Assembly (NCBI GenBank): GCA_028683855.1
Contig: JAQUHA010000012.1
Location: forward strand, 1 to 64,000
Length of the DNA stretch: 64,000 bases
Direction of reading: 5' to 3'
DNA from: Desulfuromonadaceae bacterium
GTDB taxonomy: Bacteria; Desulfobacterota; Desulfuromonadia; Geobacterales; Pseudopelobacteraceae
Shown: positions 1 to 8,274 of the stretch, in pieces
Numbering within the stretch: the first letter of the stretch is position 1
Layout of the letters: each line of letters starts with the position of its first letter
Notes under the pieces: model-generated
Seen by the model: the letters and a program-made list of their open reading frames with translations, nothing else
The model's database searches: none
What the model was told of the DNA's origin: nothing
Position numbers and translations under genes: made by a program

Positions 1-108
1 ACTGTGGCTCCTAACGTAATGGATTCACAGTATTGATCGGCATTTACAGGGCTTTTATTAATATATTGTTGCGATTGAGCAAAACAAATTGCTCAGAATC
101 ATGGGAAA

Positions 109-282
109 TTATAAGCAATCGCCCTGTATCGGGTCTCCTTCTGAAGCATATTTTAAAACTCTTTCTTGGCTCATCTCAGCAGTTAAAGCACCGCAAACAT
201 CCACTACCGAAAAATAGCATTCTTCGTTATGCCAGATCCTGCGAATTGATTTACTTTCAAAAACAGCAAGCTTCTCATTCAT
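109..282 (-). pseudogene. Truncated Bro-N (phage antirepressor-like) gene remnant
   Basis: This frame is not in the ORF track; I read it on the minus strand. It opens with an ATG preceded by GGAG at a 6-nt spacing and runs 57 codons to TAA. The first ~34 residues (MNEKLAVFESKSIRRIWHNE, then YFSVVDVCGALT) match the start of BRO-family N-terminal domains, DNA-binding modules of phage antirepressors that also occur singly beside restriction loci. After ALT the similarity stops and the remainder (EMSQERVLKY...) is not recognisable, so the domain is cut at roughly a third of its usual length. It lies downstream of the DUF1016 nuclease and looks like debris of the defence island. The reading is direct; the family assignment is from memory of the motif. 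Confidence 0.6.
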
Positions 283-354
283 ATATTGCTCCAGGCTATT
301 CGGCGGCAGTTGTTGTCACCAACCATAGTGATAGGATAGGTCGTTTACAGGCTA

Positions 355-398
355 TTTCCCCTCCACCACCGCAATTTCCTCGTCGGTCAATCTGTAAC
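355..398 (-). repeat. Duplicated 3' end of the Eco57I-type gene (second copy at 1575-1618)
   Basis: About 44 bp here is nearly identical to 1575-1618, the last codons of the Eco57I-type gene. On the minus strand it encodes LTDEEIAVVEGK and then a stop, the same end as the intact gene. Upstream in this frame the residues (DTVYVHCYR) no longer follow the intact protein. The simplest reading is the surviving tail of a second restriction gene, or a partial duplication whose body has been lost. Confidence 0.6.
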
Positions 399-512
399 AA
401 TGGACATACACCGTATCTGCTCTGTGACATCATTGTGACCGGTACATTGCGTAATCGCCCATTTTTTCAGCTCTTGATACAGGCCAAAAGATACGGCATC
501 TTTTTTCTGCAT
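387..512 (-). CDS. Small ORF of unknown function (41 aa)
   Basis: A 41-codon frame too short for the ORF track. It begins with ATG 13 nt after the DUF1016 stop codon and reads MQKKDAVSFGLYQELKKWAI to a C-terminus of MSIVTD. I do not recognise it. There is no convincing Shine-Dalgarno, and its 3' end runs into the duplicated restriction-gene tail in a different frame. It may be a fragment of a longer gene that lost its end when the tail was joined to it. Its composition (charged, mixed, no low complexity) looks protein-like, but that is weak support. Confidence 0.25.
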   Translation of the reverse strand: MQKKDAVSFGLYQELKKWAITQCTGHNDVTEQIRCMSIVTD

Positions 513-525
513 CACATTTCAACGG

Positions 526-1572
526 TCAACGTTCCGCTCCTTCGAGCCCCATCTCCGCAAGCCCTTCCAGTCTCTTGATCATCTCTTCCGAAGAAGGGAG
601 GTATTTCTTGAGGTTGCGGGGCAGCTTGGTGGAAAAACTATATGTTGAAACGCCGATGGGTTTGTTGCTGTCTTGCAGGGCGTATTCAACAAAAGTGCGG
701 CTCTTCTCCTTGCACAGGATAATACCGATTGAGGGGTTCTCTTCCGACAGCCGAACAGTGTCGTTCAAAGCGGAAAGATAAAACTGCATCTTTCCGGCAT
801 ATTCCGGCTTAAACGCTCCAATTTTCAGTTCAATCGCTACAAGGCAGCGTAACTGACGGTGGTACAGCAACAGATCGATAAAAAATTCAGAGCCGTCGAT
901 CTCCAGGCGGTATTGATTGCCAACAAACGTGAAGAAACCGCCCATCTCAACCAGAAACTTCCGCACATTGTCCACCAGCGACCGTTCAAGTTCCTTTTCC
1001 GAGTGTTCTTCCGCCAACTCCAAAAAGTCGAAGGTATACTCATCCTTGACCGCCAGCTTTGCCTGATGGCGGTATTTGGCTGGCACCGATTTATCGAAGT
1101 TGGTTTGATTCATCATGAACCGTTCAAACGCTCCGGCTCCAAGCTGGTTGATCAGCACATCTTTTGTCCAGCCGAATTTCTTTGTCATTTTGAGGTAAAA
1201 CTCTCTTTGCAACAGATCTTTGCAGCGCTCCATGATGATGACATTTTTTGTCCAACTGATTTCTGCAACCAATGGTTGCAGTTTTTGATTATCCTGATAC
1301 GCCAGATAAAGAGTCCGCATATTCCAAAGGTTACGAGCTGAAAACCCCAGGATGCCAGGGAATTCATTCTGTAAATCACGGGCCAGAGTTTCCACCACCG
1401 ATTTGCCCCAGCCAAGGTTATTTTGCCTGGTGACAATTGATTTGCCGATATCCCAGTAGAGAGCAATCAGTTCCTTGTTGACAGCTTTCAAAGCTGCATA
1501 TTGTGCTTTGTGAATCCGCTCTTTCAGTTCCAGAAGTAATGTTGAATATTCGGCAGACAGTATGGTTTTCAT
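526..1572 (-). CDS. DUF1016 / YhcG-family PD-(D/E)xK nuclease-domain protein
   Basis: 348 aa, the usual length for the family. The N-terminal half is a DUF1016-type helical region (ALYWDIGKSIVTRQ, then FSARNLWNMRTLY). The C-terminal half carries the PD-(D/E)xK nuclease core: FFIDLLLYHR with Asp at about residue 234, then LVAIELKIG holding the E-x-K. Such proteins are frequent neighbours of restriction genes and are presumed DNA nucleases; their targets are not established. The ATG overlaps the stop of the upstream Eco57I-type gene as ATGA, so the two are probably translationally coupled and act in the same locus. It is the last intact gene of a run that begins at argD. Family assignment is firm; the role is inferred from context. 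Confidence 0.85.
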   Translation of the reverse strand: MKTILSAEYSTLLLELKERIHKAQYAALKAVNKELIALYWDIGKSIVTRQNNLGWGKSVVETLARDLQNEFPGILGFSARNLWNMRTLYLAYQDNQKLQPLVAEISWTKNVIIMERCKDLLQREFYLKMTKKFGWTKDVLINQLGAGAFERFMMNQTNFDKSVPAKYRHQAKLAVKDEYTFDFLELAEEHSEKELERSLVDNVRKFLVEMGGFFTFVGNQYRLEIDGSEFFIDLLLYHRQLRCLVAIELKIGAFKPEYAGKMQFYLSALNDTVRLSEENPSIGIILCKEKSRTFVEYALQDSNKPIGVSTYSFSTKLPRNLKKYLPSSEEMIKRLEGLAEMGLEGAER

Positions 1573-4500
1573 GGTTTCCCCTCCACCACCGCAATCTCCT
1601 CGTCGGTCAATCCGTAGAGTTCATAAACGAGGCGGTCGATCTCGGCTTCAAGCGCGGGAATGTCCGGGAGGTCTTGTAGGGGCGCATGGCATGCGCCCTT
1701 GTCGGCATCACCACCCAAAGGCGGGCGAACGCAATTCGCCCCTACGTTTTGTTTTGCGGCGAGGATTTTCTGTACGAGTTCGATGATCGGGGCTTGCTGG
1801 GCGTCGGTGGCGGGTGGGATCGGGAGTTGTTCGACATGCTGTTTTTTAACTTGGGCAAGTGCTTCACCCTTTTCAGGGTTCATAATGGTATATACGAAAT
1901 CAGCAAGTTTTGAGTTTAAAACTCCAAGAATATATTGAAGTGAATAGGTTTCATCTTTTGGAAGAATAATGTGCAAATTATCTCTACCAATAAACCCACC
2001 TTCAACCATTGCAGCAATTATCGAATCACCGGTTTGACGCACCATAATCTTCAGTGGTGCCTCGAAAATTGAGGCATCACGAGGGGCCGCCAACCAAGGA
2101 CCGTACTGAATCCAATAGTTATTATCCCATAAAATCTTGTAGCGTTGTATTAGGCTCCCTCGAAGCAGAGGCTTCCATGTTTTGTCTGTAACACTCCCAT
2201 CACAGACATAAGGTTTTTCTTTCATTGTTTGATCTGTTTGAGGCGGAGTTCCTTTCCCTTTTTCAAAAGGTTTCACGCCGTTAAACACTGAGCATATTAC
2301 TGAAAGTTGGACTGACGAAGTTATGATTTTTTGAGAAAGCTTTTGAGCCTGAGAATCAGCAACAATATTTATAGAATCGCCATTCTTTGGAATACTCTCC
2401 CAATTCAATTCAATGCTTAAATTAATGATTCCATCTTTTCTAACATAAATTGGAACCATACTCAGTGGCGAACAATCGTCAGCAGCATTTTCAAATACAA
2501 GTACAAGCGTATCGACAACTGCGTCGAAAACATTTTCGGGTAAATGCAATAGATTGTGCCATTGAAAGTTGTTTGTCATGTATTGACGAATCTTTCTGAA
2601 TGTCACAGATTGAAGCCAGGTATTTGGAATGATAATTCCAAGAATACAGTGTTTTGCAGTAAGTTGCTCATACCGCTCAAGAAACAGCAGGTATAAATCT
2701 TTTTGATAATCCTGATGTTGAAAATTAGTCGCAAAATATTTTTGCAGGTCTTTTGAAACCAGATTTCCATACGGCGGATTACCAATGATCGCGTCAAAAC
2801 CAACAAACTCCCCTTCGTTATCCAGCACCTCCGGGAACTCAAATCGCCACTCAAAGGCGTTGTGGTAGACCAACTTCTCCTTCTCCGCAAAGCGCAACTC
2901 CATCTCTGCCAACTGCTCATGAAGCTTCTGCCGCTTCTCCATCTCTTTCTGGTCAAAACCGAAAAGTGTCATTACTGACAACTCTTCCTTTTTAAGCCAC
3001 AAGCTCTTCAAATCCTTGTCGTTGGGGAGACCGAAATTTTCCAGAGAATGCTTCAGATTATCGATCTCTTTCCGAAGCAGAGCTTTGTTGCTCGGCGACT
3101 GCTTGTATGCCCAGACCAGTTCACGATATTTGTCGGTCAGCTCTTTCAGCTTTTTGCGATTGGCGGCCGGTATATTCGGATTGCCGCTGATGGCAAACCT
3201 GCTGACCAGTGAGTTGCCGCACTTGATGTTGATATCGATGTTGGGGAGAGTTTCCAGCTGCAACCCCTCCCCGCCCCTCCCCTTATCAAGGGGGGGAGCA
3301 AAGCCGCCGACAAGAGGAGTCCCCCCCTGATAAGGGGGGCTAGGGGGGTTGGGGTTAATATTTTTACGGTAATAGGCGTTCTTCAGAAGTTCAATCCACA
3401 ACCTCAGGCGGCAGATGGCAACTGACTTGGGGTTTATATCGACACCGAAGAGGCAGTTTTCAATAATGCTCTCTTTCTCGTGGAAGAATGTCTCCTGTAC
3501 CCTCTGAGATTCGGCGTCTTTGTAATGATACTCGAATATCTGGTCATCGACCGTCACGATTAACTCGTCGTTTTCCACGGTTACATCACAGCGCAACAGC
3601 TTGCCGTCACTGTCAGCGAGTATACGCAGCTCACTCTTGACGGCGATGATTTCGTTAAGCGCGGATACGAGGAAGTGGCCTGAACCGACCGCCGGATCGC
3701 ATATTTTGAGGCTGTTAACCAGAGCGTTTGCCTCATTCAACGGGATTCGCTGACGGTAGAGGTCGTTGTGCAGCTCCGTAAGATTTTCACAGCTCCAACC
3801 GTATGTTTCATTGAACTTACCCAATACCGCCCGACGAATGGTTTCGCGGCAGATATACATGGTGATGAAGCCGGGGGTGAAGAAGGAGCCATCCTTGTAG
3901 CCGTTGATTTTTTCGAAGATCAGTCCGAGCACAGAGGCGTTGATGATACTCTTGTTCTGCTCCTGGATGTCGGCGCTCCCCTCTGCTCCGAAGTCGTAGG
4001 CATCAAGGAAATCAAACAGATAATTGAGCGTATTTCTACTTCCGGAGAGGCGCTTGCCGTTTGCCCCTTTCAGTACGGTGGAGGCGTGCAGCGGGAGGTC
4101 GAGCCGGTTCTTCAGTTCGTTGATCCGCATCGTAGAGCGTTCAAGATCGCTCTCTTCGAACAGAGAGCTGTTCAGATATGGGATGTTGCCGAACTTTGCG
4201 CATACCGATTCACTCCGCTCTTCAATCCTGACCGCCAGAACCTCGAAGAAAAGTTCGTTCAGCTCGTCAAAATCCTCGATACGACTGCTGTTCAAGAAGG
4301 CGTAACTGCGATCGCCAGCATGATAGCCGATCAACTGCCCCTCCAGCAGTTTCAGGAAGAGGAGGCGATTCAGCCAGGTAATGCAGAGTTCAAGCGCAAC
4401 ACTGAAACACTGCTCGTCCAGATCCGCACCGTACTGTTGCAGATTGGATATGACCGAAAGGCGACCGCGAGTTTTAAGAAAGTTGCAGGTATTTTCCAGC

Positions 4501-5354
4501 AGTGAGCCTTCATTGCGTTTCCCCTCCGGTTTGCGACTAATCAGCTTCTTCCCCTTCTCCTTTACCTCTTCCAGGCCGAGAATGTGCAGTAGCTCGCTGT
4601 AAAATTCTCTGTTGAGGGAGTTACTGTCATTGGCGAAGGTTTGTTTCAGCAGGTGCGTCGGGGAGAGGATCTTGTAGAGAGCAATAAGCTTGTTGTCTTC
4701 TCCTTTGGTTGGGTTACGGAGAATCCGTTCGTACTCCTTGAGGTTGAAGCAGGTACACGGGAGTTCGTCCAACTCCTTCTCAATAAATGGTTTTGCAATT
4801 TCCTGATAAAACCAGTCGGTGTTGGTACTGACCAGCAGGCCGTCGTTCCAATCCCTGTAACTCTTGACCAATCTCTGGTTTTGAAAGAAAAACCGCTCAA
4901 AATCAACGGCGTCGAAAATGTACCATTCGTAAATATTGCTGACTATGAGATGCCGGATCTCTTTGTTGTCCTTGATGTAGCGCTCCTGCATGTAATAGTG
5001 CAGAAGCTCATGCAGCGCCTTGGTGTTGGGACGATCAGCAGAGATCATCTCGTTCCGGTTGGTGGGGCGTTTGACTTCAATCAGCACGCCAACCGAATCG
5101 GTTGAGGACGTACCGTTGTGAATAGCCAGATCGGCGCGACCGCTGGTATTGATCTCGTTGGTCTGTTTGTACCAGGTGTCCTTGAGGAAGTCGGAGAGTA
5201 TATTTTTGAGATGCTCTTCGTGCTCGTCGGTTCGGATACGCTCGAACATACGGGTCAGGTTTAGCTTAAAAAGCTCAACCTGTTCACGCTTGAGGCTCTG
5301 TTTGAGGTAAGCCTTACCAAGACTTTTTGCCGGTGTTGCCAGAGAGAGCTTCAT
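1569..5354 (-). CDS. Eco57I-type (type IIG-like) restriction-methylase with two in-frame repeat insertions
   Basis: 1261 aa single-chain enzyme expected to cut DNA and methylate adenine. The N-terminus has a nuclease-like segment (RADLAIHN ... VLIEVKRP, near residue 92). The methylase part shows motif I DPAVGSGHF (~551) and motif IV IIGNPPYGN (~856). The C-terminal third resembles TaqI/Eco57I target-recognition regions (WIQYGPWLAAPRD, then RDNLHIILP). Two stretches look foreign: residues ~666-698 (NPPSPPYQGGTPLVGG) and ~1203-1226 (NVGANCVRPPLGG). Each is the in-frame translation of a palindromic DNA repeat, and neither breaks the frame. The gene starts 8 nt after the nitrilase-like gene and overlaps the DUF1016 gene by 4 nt. 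Whether the enzyme is active with these insertions cannot be told from sequence. Confidence 0.85.
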   Translation of the reverse strand: MKLSLATPAKSLGKAYLKQSLKREQVELFKLNLTRMFERIRTDEHEEHLKNILSDFLKDTWYKQTNEINTSGRADLAIHNGTSSTDSVGVLIEVKRPTNRNEMISADRPNTKALHELLHYYMQERYIKDNKEIRHLIVSNIYEWYIFDAVDFERFFFQNQRLVKSYRDWNDGLLVSTNTDWFYQEIAKPFIEKELDELPCTCFNLKEYERILRNPTKGEDNKLIALYKILSPTHLLKQTFANDSNSLNREFYSELLHILGLEEVKEKGKKLISRKPEGKRNEGSLLENTCNFLKTRGRLSVISNLQQYGADLDEQCFSVALELCITWLNRLLFLKLLEGQLIGYHAGDRSYAFLNSSRIEDFDELNELFFEVLAVRIEERSESVCAKFGNIPYLNSSLFEESDLERSTMRINELKNRLDLPLHASTVLKGANGKRLSGSRNTLNYLFDFLDAYDFGAEGSADIQEQNKSIINASVLGLIFEKINGYKDGSFFTPGFITMYICRETIRRAVLGKFNETYGWSCENLTELHNDLYRQRIPLNEANALVNSLKICDPAVGSGHFLVSALNEIIAVKSELRILADSDGKLLRCDVTVENDELIVTVDDQIFEYHYKDAESQRVQETFFHEKESIIENCLFGVDINPKSVAICRLRLWIELLKNAYYRKNINPNPPSPPYQGGTPLVGGFAPPLDKGRGGEGLQLETLPNIDINIKCGNSLVSRFAISGNPNIPAANRKKLKELTDKYRELVWAYKQSPSNKALLRKEIDNLKHSLENFGLPNDKDLKSLWLKKEELSVMTLFGFDQKEMEKRQKLHEQLAEMELRFAEKEKLVYHNAFEWRFEFPEVLDNEGEFVGFDAIIGNPPYGNLVSKDLQKYFATNFQHQDYQKDLYLLFLERYEQLTAKHCILGIIIPNTWLQSVTFRKIRQYMTNNFQWHNLLHLPENVFDAVVDTLVLVFENAADDCSPLSMVPIYVRKDGIINLSIELNWESIPKNGDSINIVADSQAQKLSQKIITSSVQLSVICSVFNGVKPFEKGKGTPPQTDQTMKEKPYVCDGSVTDKTWKPLLRGSLIQRYKILWDNNYWIQYGPWLAAPRDASIFEAPLKIMVRQTGDSIIAAMVEGGFIGRDNLHIILPKDETYSLQYILGVLNSKLADFVYTIMNPEKGEALAQVKKQHVEQLPIPPATDAQQAPIIELVQKILAAKQNVGANCVRPPLGGDADKGACHAPLQDLPDIPALEAEIDRLVYELYGLTDEEIAVVEGKP
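1676..1745. repeat. 70-bp repeat with inverted ends inside the restriction-methylase gene
   Basis: The ends are inverted copies, GTAGGGGCG and CGCCCCTAC. The interior holds two hairpins, GGGCGCATGGCATGCGCCC and GGGCGAACGCAATTCGCCC. On the minus strand it is read as NVGANCVRPPLGGDADKGAC and CHAPLQ. This class of short palindromic element is, as I recall, common between genes in this bacterial group. Here it sits in a C-terminal helix-rich stretch of the protein with the frame kept open. Confidence 0.75.
3261..3356. repeat. ~96-bp palindromic element in frame in the restriction-methylase gene
   Basis: The ends are near-inverted (CAACCCCTCC and GGGGGGTTGGGG). Inside are two G/C hairpins built on CCTTATCAAGGGGGG and CCCCCCTGATAAGGGG. 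The minus strand encodes NPNPPSPPYQGGTPLVGGFA and then PPLDKGRGG, a proline/glycine-rich insertion between the motif I region and motif IV of the methylase. The architecture (C-rich end, CTTA/TAAG hairpin, second hairpin, GGTTGGGG end) is that of the elements around hsdS-DUF559-hsdR, though the sequence is a different subfamily. Confidence 0.8.
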
Positions 5355-5362
5355 AATATTCC

Positions 5363-6559
5363 TCAGCTTTTTTCAGTTGATGAAACTCTATAAATATTTT
5401 TATATTGTCCGTCTTCAAGTTTTTCTGCCGTCTCATCAACCGTGACCTTGCTCCACTCGCCACTATCAGAAAGTGACATTATTGCGTGAACCTTGAGCGG
5501 TACTCTTGAAGTACGTGGGTCAATTTCGTGTTGCGGCGGTAGATTGAAATAGAGCAGGCGGGTTGCCTTGCCGAAGCGCAATCGGCAGACCGGAGCACCA
5601 CCGAAGTCGTCCGTGGTAAACTCCGGAAAATTAGCTTTTGCCAGCCGGTGATTTTTGTTGATCACAACGTAGCTGCTGCCGAACGCCTCTTCTTCGCGTG
5701 ACCCTTCAATTCTGGTTTCGTCCGAGGCATTGCCGAAGACAGTCACCGTTTCCCGCACCCCCGGTGCATCTTCCAGATATTCACCGTAGAAACCGCTGAT
5801 CACATTTTTATACGCCAGATGTTCCGGCTTCGGATTGCACTGGATTACGAAGAGAGCGTCAAGCCCTTGCCTGGTAGTGAAATAGAGCTGGTTTGCGTAA
5901 TCAATTATCTGAGCGATATTCGAGCTGTAAAGATCCCGATACAGATAGTCGAGACAGATGATGCTCATAAAGTTGAAACAGCTGGGGTATGAGCGGAAGA
6001 GATAAAAATGTCTGCCGCGATAGAGGTCGTGAAAGGTGTCGATGTACTCTTCGCCGTGAAACGGATGACTCTTGGCTTCAAGGAAGATCCGCATTTTCCC
6101 GTCTGCCTCCTTGACGGCGATACAGCACCAGTTGACAGGCATATCGAGGACATCTCCGGAATCAATATCATGATCGACAAGTGCCAGCGCCTCCCCGTTA
6201 TCAGAACGGAATCTTTCCAGAAGCTCACGGTAGCGGCTGAGGCGGATATGCTCAACTCCAAAAACGGTTACCGTATTTGGTCTGAAGCGCTGCTCAATTG
6301 TTGTCAGCATGTCGTCAAAACGGGAAGTCGGAATGGATGATTCAGGAAACAGCAGGAAATGAAGCTTTTTGAGATTCCCCTCTCCGGCGGCAACCAGCTC
6401 CAGAACTGATGTTACCAGCTGCCACTTCTTTTCCGGGTCTACGAGCGAAAAGCCGATCTCGGCTCTCTTCAGATGGTTTGGAATCTGGGCGACCATGCAG
6501 TGCAGATGGTGCCCGAGAAGAAATTCGAGGTTTACTCTTTTATCGATTATTTCTGGCAT
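5363..6559 (-). CDS. Divergent nitrilase-superfamily (carbon-nitrogen hydrolase fold) protein
   Basis: 398 aa, annotated here by motif. Three segments match the Glu-Lys-Cys catalytic triad of the nitrilase superfamily in order and spacing: LHFLLFPESS (Glu73), RIFLEAKSHPF (Lys163) and FMSIICLDYL (Cys202). The supporting strands VTVFGVEHI and VNWCCIAV lie between them as expected. The C-terminal ~150 residues are an extension of unknown nature. Superfamily members hydrolyse amides, nitriles or acylated amines, but the substrate cannot be read here. The gene follows the NUDIX gene by 19 nt and precedes the restriction-methylase by 8 nt, so it is probably a component of the defence locus. Nitrilase domains are known in one defence setting, fused to reverse transcriptase in DRT class 1. 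An inactive or signalling role is possible. Confidence 0.6.
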   Translation of the reverse strand: MPEIIDKRVNLEFLLGHHLHCMVAQIPNHLKRAEIGFSLVDPEKKWQLVTSVLELVAAGEGNLKKLHFLLFPESSIPTSRFDDMLTTIEQRFRPNTVTVFGVEHIRLSRYRELLERFRSDNGEALALVDHDIDSGDVLDMPVNWCCIAVKEADGKMRIFLEAKSHPFHGEEYIDTFHDLYRGRHFYLFRSYPSCFNFMSIICLDYLYRDLYSSNIAQIIDYANQLYFTTRQGLDALFVIQCNPKPEHLAYKNVISGFYGEYLEDAPGVRETVTVFGNASDETRIEGSREEEAFGSSYVVINKNHRLAKANFPEFTTDDFGGAPVCRLRFGKATRLLYFNLPPQHEIDPRTSRVPLKVHAIMSLSDSGEWSKVTVDETAEKLEDGQYKNIYRVSSTEKS

Positions 6560-6578
6560 CGACGATTATTGAAGCCGC

Positions 6579-7013
6579 TCATATCGACTGCTCCGGAAAC
6601 AGTTTTGAGAGTATGAAACGGGCCCCGTCCGGGATGTTATAGTCAGCCAGTTCGACGGGAGAAACCCAGACGGCCTCGGCAACTTCGTCAGAATTGGGCA
6701 GAAGATCGCAGTAGAGGGGGCGGCAGCGGTAGTAGAGGATCACAAAGTGGTAGTTATCCTCTCCGGGAGTGAGGTGTTCAAATACGTCGATCAGGGTCTC
6801 GTTTTCAATCTCAAGTCCTACCTCTTCGTGCACTTCCCGTTTCAGGGCATCCAGAATCGGCTCACCCAGATCGATCTTTCCACCCGGCATAACCCACTGA
6901 TCGAGAAAGGGGGGGATGCTCCTCCTTGTGAGGAGCACCCGCCCATCGTCATCAATAATCACCGCTACAACCGAGGTGACAATGTGTTCCTTCTTGAAAC
7001 GTTTTTTAGTCAA
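6579..7013 (-). CDS. NUDIX hydrolase (MutT-like)
   Basis: 144 aa. The Nudix box is complete: GGKIDLGEPILDALKREVHE followed by EVGL, giving G-x5-E-x7-R-E-x2-E-E-x-G-L. These enzymes hydrolyse a nucleoside diphosphate linked to another moiety; the substrate is not predictable from this sequence. It starts 3 nt after the argG stop and ends 19 nt before the nitrilase-like gene, so it is cotranscribed with both. It could be an old passenger of the arg operon or the first gene of the defence cassette. NUDIX plus nitrilase beside a restriction enzyme would suggest nucleotide processing, but that is speculative. Confidence 0.85.
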   Translation of the reverse strand: MTKKRFKKEHIVTSVVAVIIDDDGRVLLTRRSIPPFLDQWVMPGGKIDLGEPILDALKREVHEEVGLEIENETLIDVFEHLTPGEDNYHFVILYYRCRPLYCDLLPNSDEVAEAVWVSPVELADYNIPDGARFILSKLFPEQSI

Positions 7014-7016
7014 TCG

Positions 7017-8246
7017 TTACTTCTTCCGGTTCGCATTCATCAGCGAACGGATACGGAGTCGCAGGCTGTTGATCTTGATAAACCCTTCGGCATCAGCCTG
7101 ATTGAAGACCTGATCCTTCTCAAAAGTAGCGAAGTCAAGGTTGAAGAGGGAGTCAGACTCGGACTTGCGACCGACTGTGCGGCAGTGCCCTTTGTACAGT
7201 TTGAGACGCGCAACGCCGTTAACGCATTTCTGTGAATCGTCAATGAGTGTCTGTAGCATCTGACGCTCCGGCGAGAACCAGTATCCACCGTATATCTGCT
7301 TTGCATATTCAGGAATGAGGCTGTCGCGGATACGCATTACTTCGCGATCCATGGTGATCTGCTCAACGGCCGAATGCGCCTCAAACAGAATCGTACCGCC
7401 GGGGGTCTCATAGACTCCTCGCGATTTCATTCCGACTGAACGGTTCTCAAGCAGGTCAACACGGCCGATGCCGTGCTTGCCGCCTAAAGTATTCAGATGA
7501 GCCAGCAGCACTGCCGGAGTCATCTTTACACCATCTACAGCCACCGCATTGCCGCTTACAAACTCGACCTCAATATACTGAGGCTTGTCGGGCGCATTCT
7601 CCGGGGAGGTAGTCAGTACATACATATCTTCCGGGGCTTCAGCCCAGGTATCCTCAAGAATTTCTCCTTCAAAAGAGATATGGAGAAGGTTACGGTCTGA
7701 TGACCATGGGCGTTTTTTTATTGTGGGGATCGGAATATCATTCTTTGTTGCGTACTCAATAAGAGCCTGACGACTGTTGAGATCCCAGGTTCTCCATGGG
7801 GCAATAACTTTGATAGATGGATCAAAATGGTAATAGGCGAGCTCAAAACGAACCTGATCGTTCCCTTTACCGGTTGCACCGTGCGAAACGGCATCACAAC
7901 CCTCCATGGCTGCAATCTCCATCTGACGTTTAGCGATCAGCGGACGGGCGATGGAAGTTCCCAGCAGATAGTGCCCCTCATAAATAGCCTGCGCTCTGAA
8001 CATCGGAAAGACAAAGTCTCTGACAAATTCTTCCTTAAGATCATCGATATAAACCGTATCAGCTCCGGTTTTCAGAGCTTTTTCGCGAACCGGATCAAGC
8101 TCCTCTCCCTGCCCGAGATCGGCAGAAAATGCGACGACCTTGCAGCCGTACTCATTTTTCAGCCATTTAAGGATAATAGAGGTATCAAGCCCTCCGGAAT
8201 AAGCCAGAACAATTTTTTCAATTTCCTGTTTCTTTACTGATGCCAT
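7017..8246 (-). CDS. argG: Argininosuccinate synthase
   Basis: 409 aa, normal length. It joins citrulline and aspartate with ATP to make argininosuccinate, the penultimate step of arginine synthesis. The PP-loop ATP-binding motif is clear near the N-terminus ([17 protein letters not shown]), and [17 protein letters not shown] is a family signature. The ATG lies 28 nt after argF in the same orientation. The usual next gene, argH, does not follow; the NUDIX and defence genes do. Confidence 0.97.
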   Translation of the reverse strand: MASVKKQEIEKIVLAYSGGLDTSIILKWLKNEYGCKVVAFSADLGQGEELDPVREKALKTGADTVYIDDLKEEFVRDFVFPMFRAQAIYEGHYLLGTSIARPLIAKRQMEIAAMEGCDAVSHGATGKGNDQVRFELAYYHFDPSIKVIAPWRTWDLNSRQALIEYATKNDIPIPTIKKRPWSSDRNLLHISFEGEILEDTWAEAPEDMYVLTTSPENAPDKPQYIEVEFVSGNAVAVDGVKMTPAVLLAHLNTLGGKHGIGRVDLLENRSVGMKSRGVYETPGGTILFEAHSAVEQITMDREVMRIRDSLIPEYAKQIYGGYWFSPERQMLQTLIDDSQKCVNGVARLKLYKGHCRTVGRKSESDSLFNLDFATFEKDQVFNQADAEGFIKINSLRLRIRSLMNANRKK

Positions 8247-8274
8247 GTTCTTTTTCTCCTTTGATTTGGACGGA

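Noticed and set aside
33-578. 181-aa plus-strand ORF at the window start
   Set aside because: It overlaps antisense the Bro-N remnant, the duplicated restriction tail and the end of the DUF1016 gene, has no ribosome-binding site and no recognisable domain.
1569-5354. BREX PglX or DISARM methylase
   Set aside because: Protein is of similar size, but no pglZ, brxC or DISARM helicase genes are nearby and a nuclease-like motif is present at the N-terminus.
109-7013. Prophage
   Set aside because: Apart from a Bro-N fragment there are no integrase, capsid, terminase or lysis genes; Bro-N domains also occur in defence islands.
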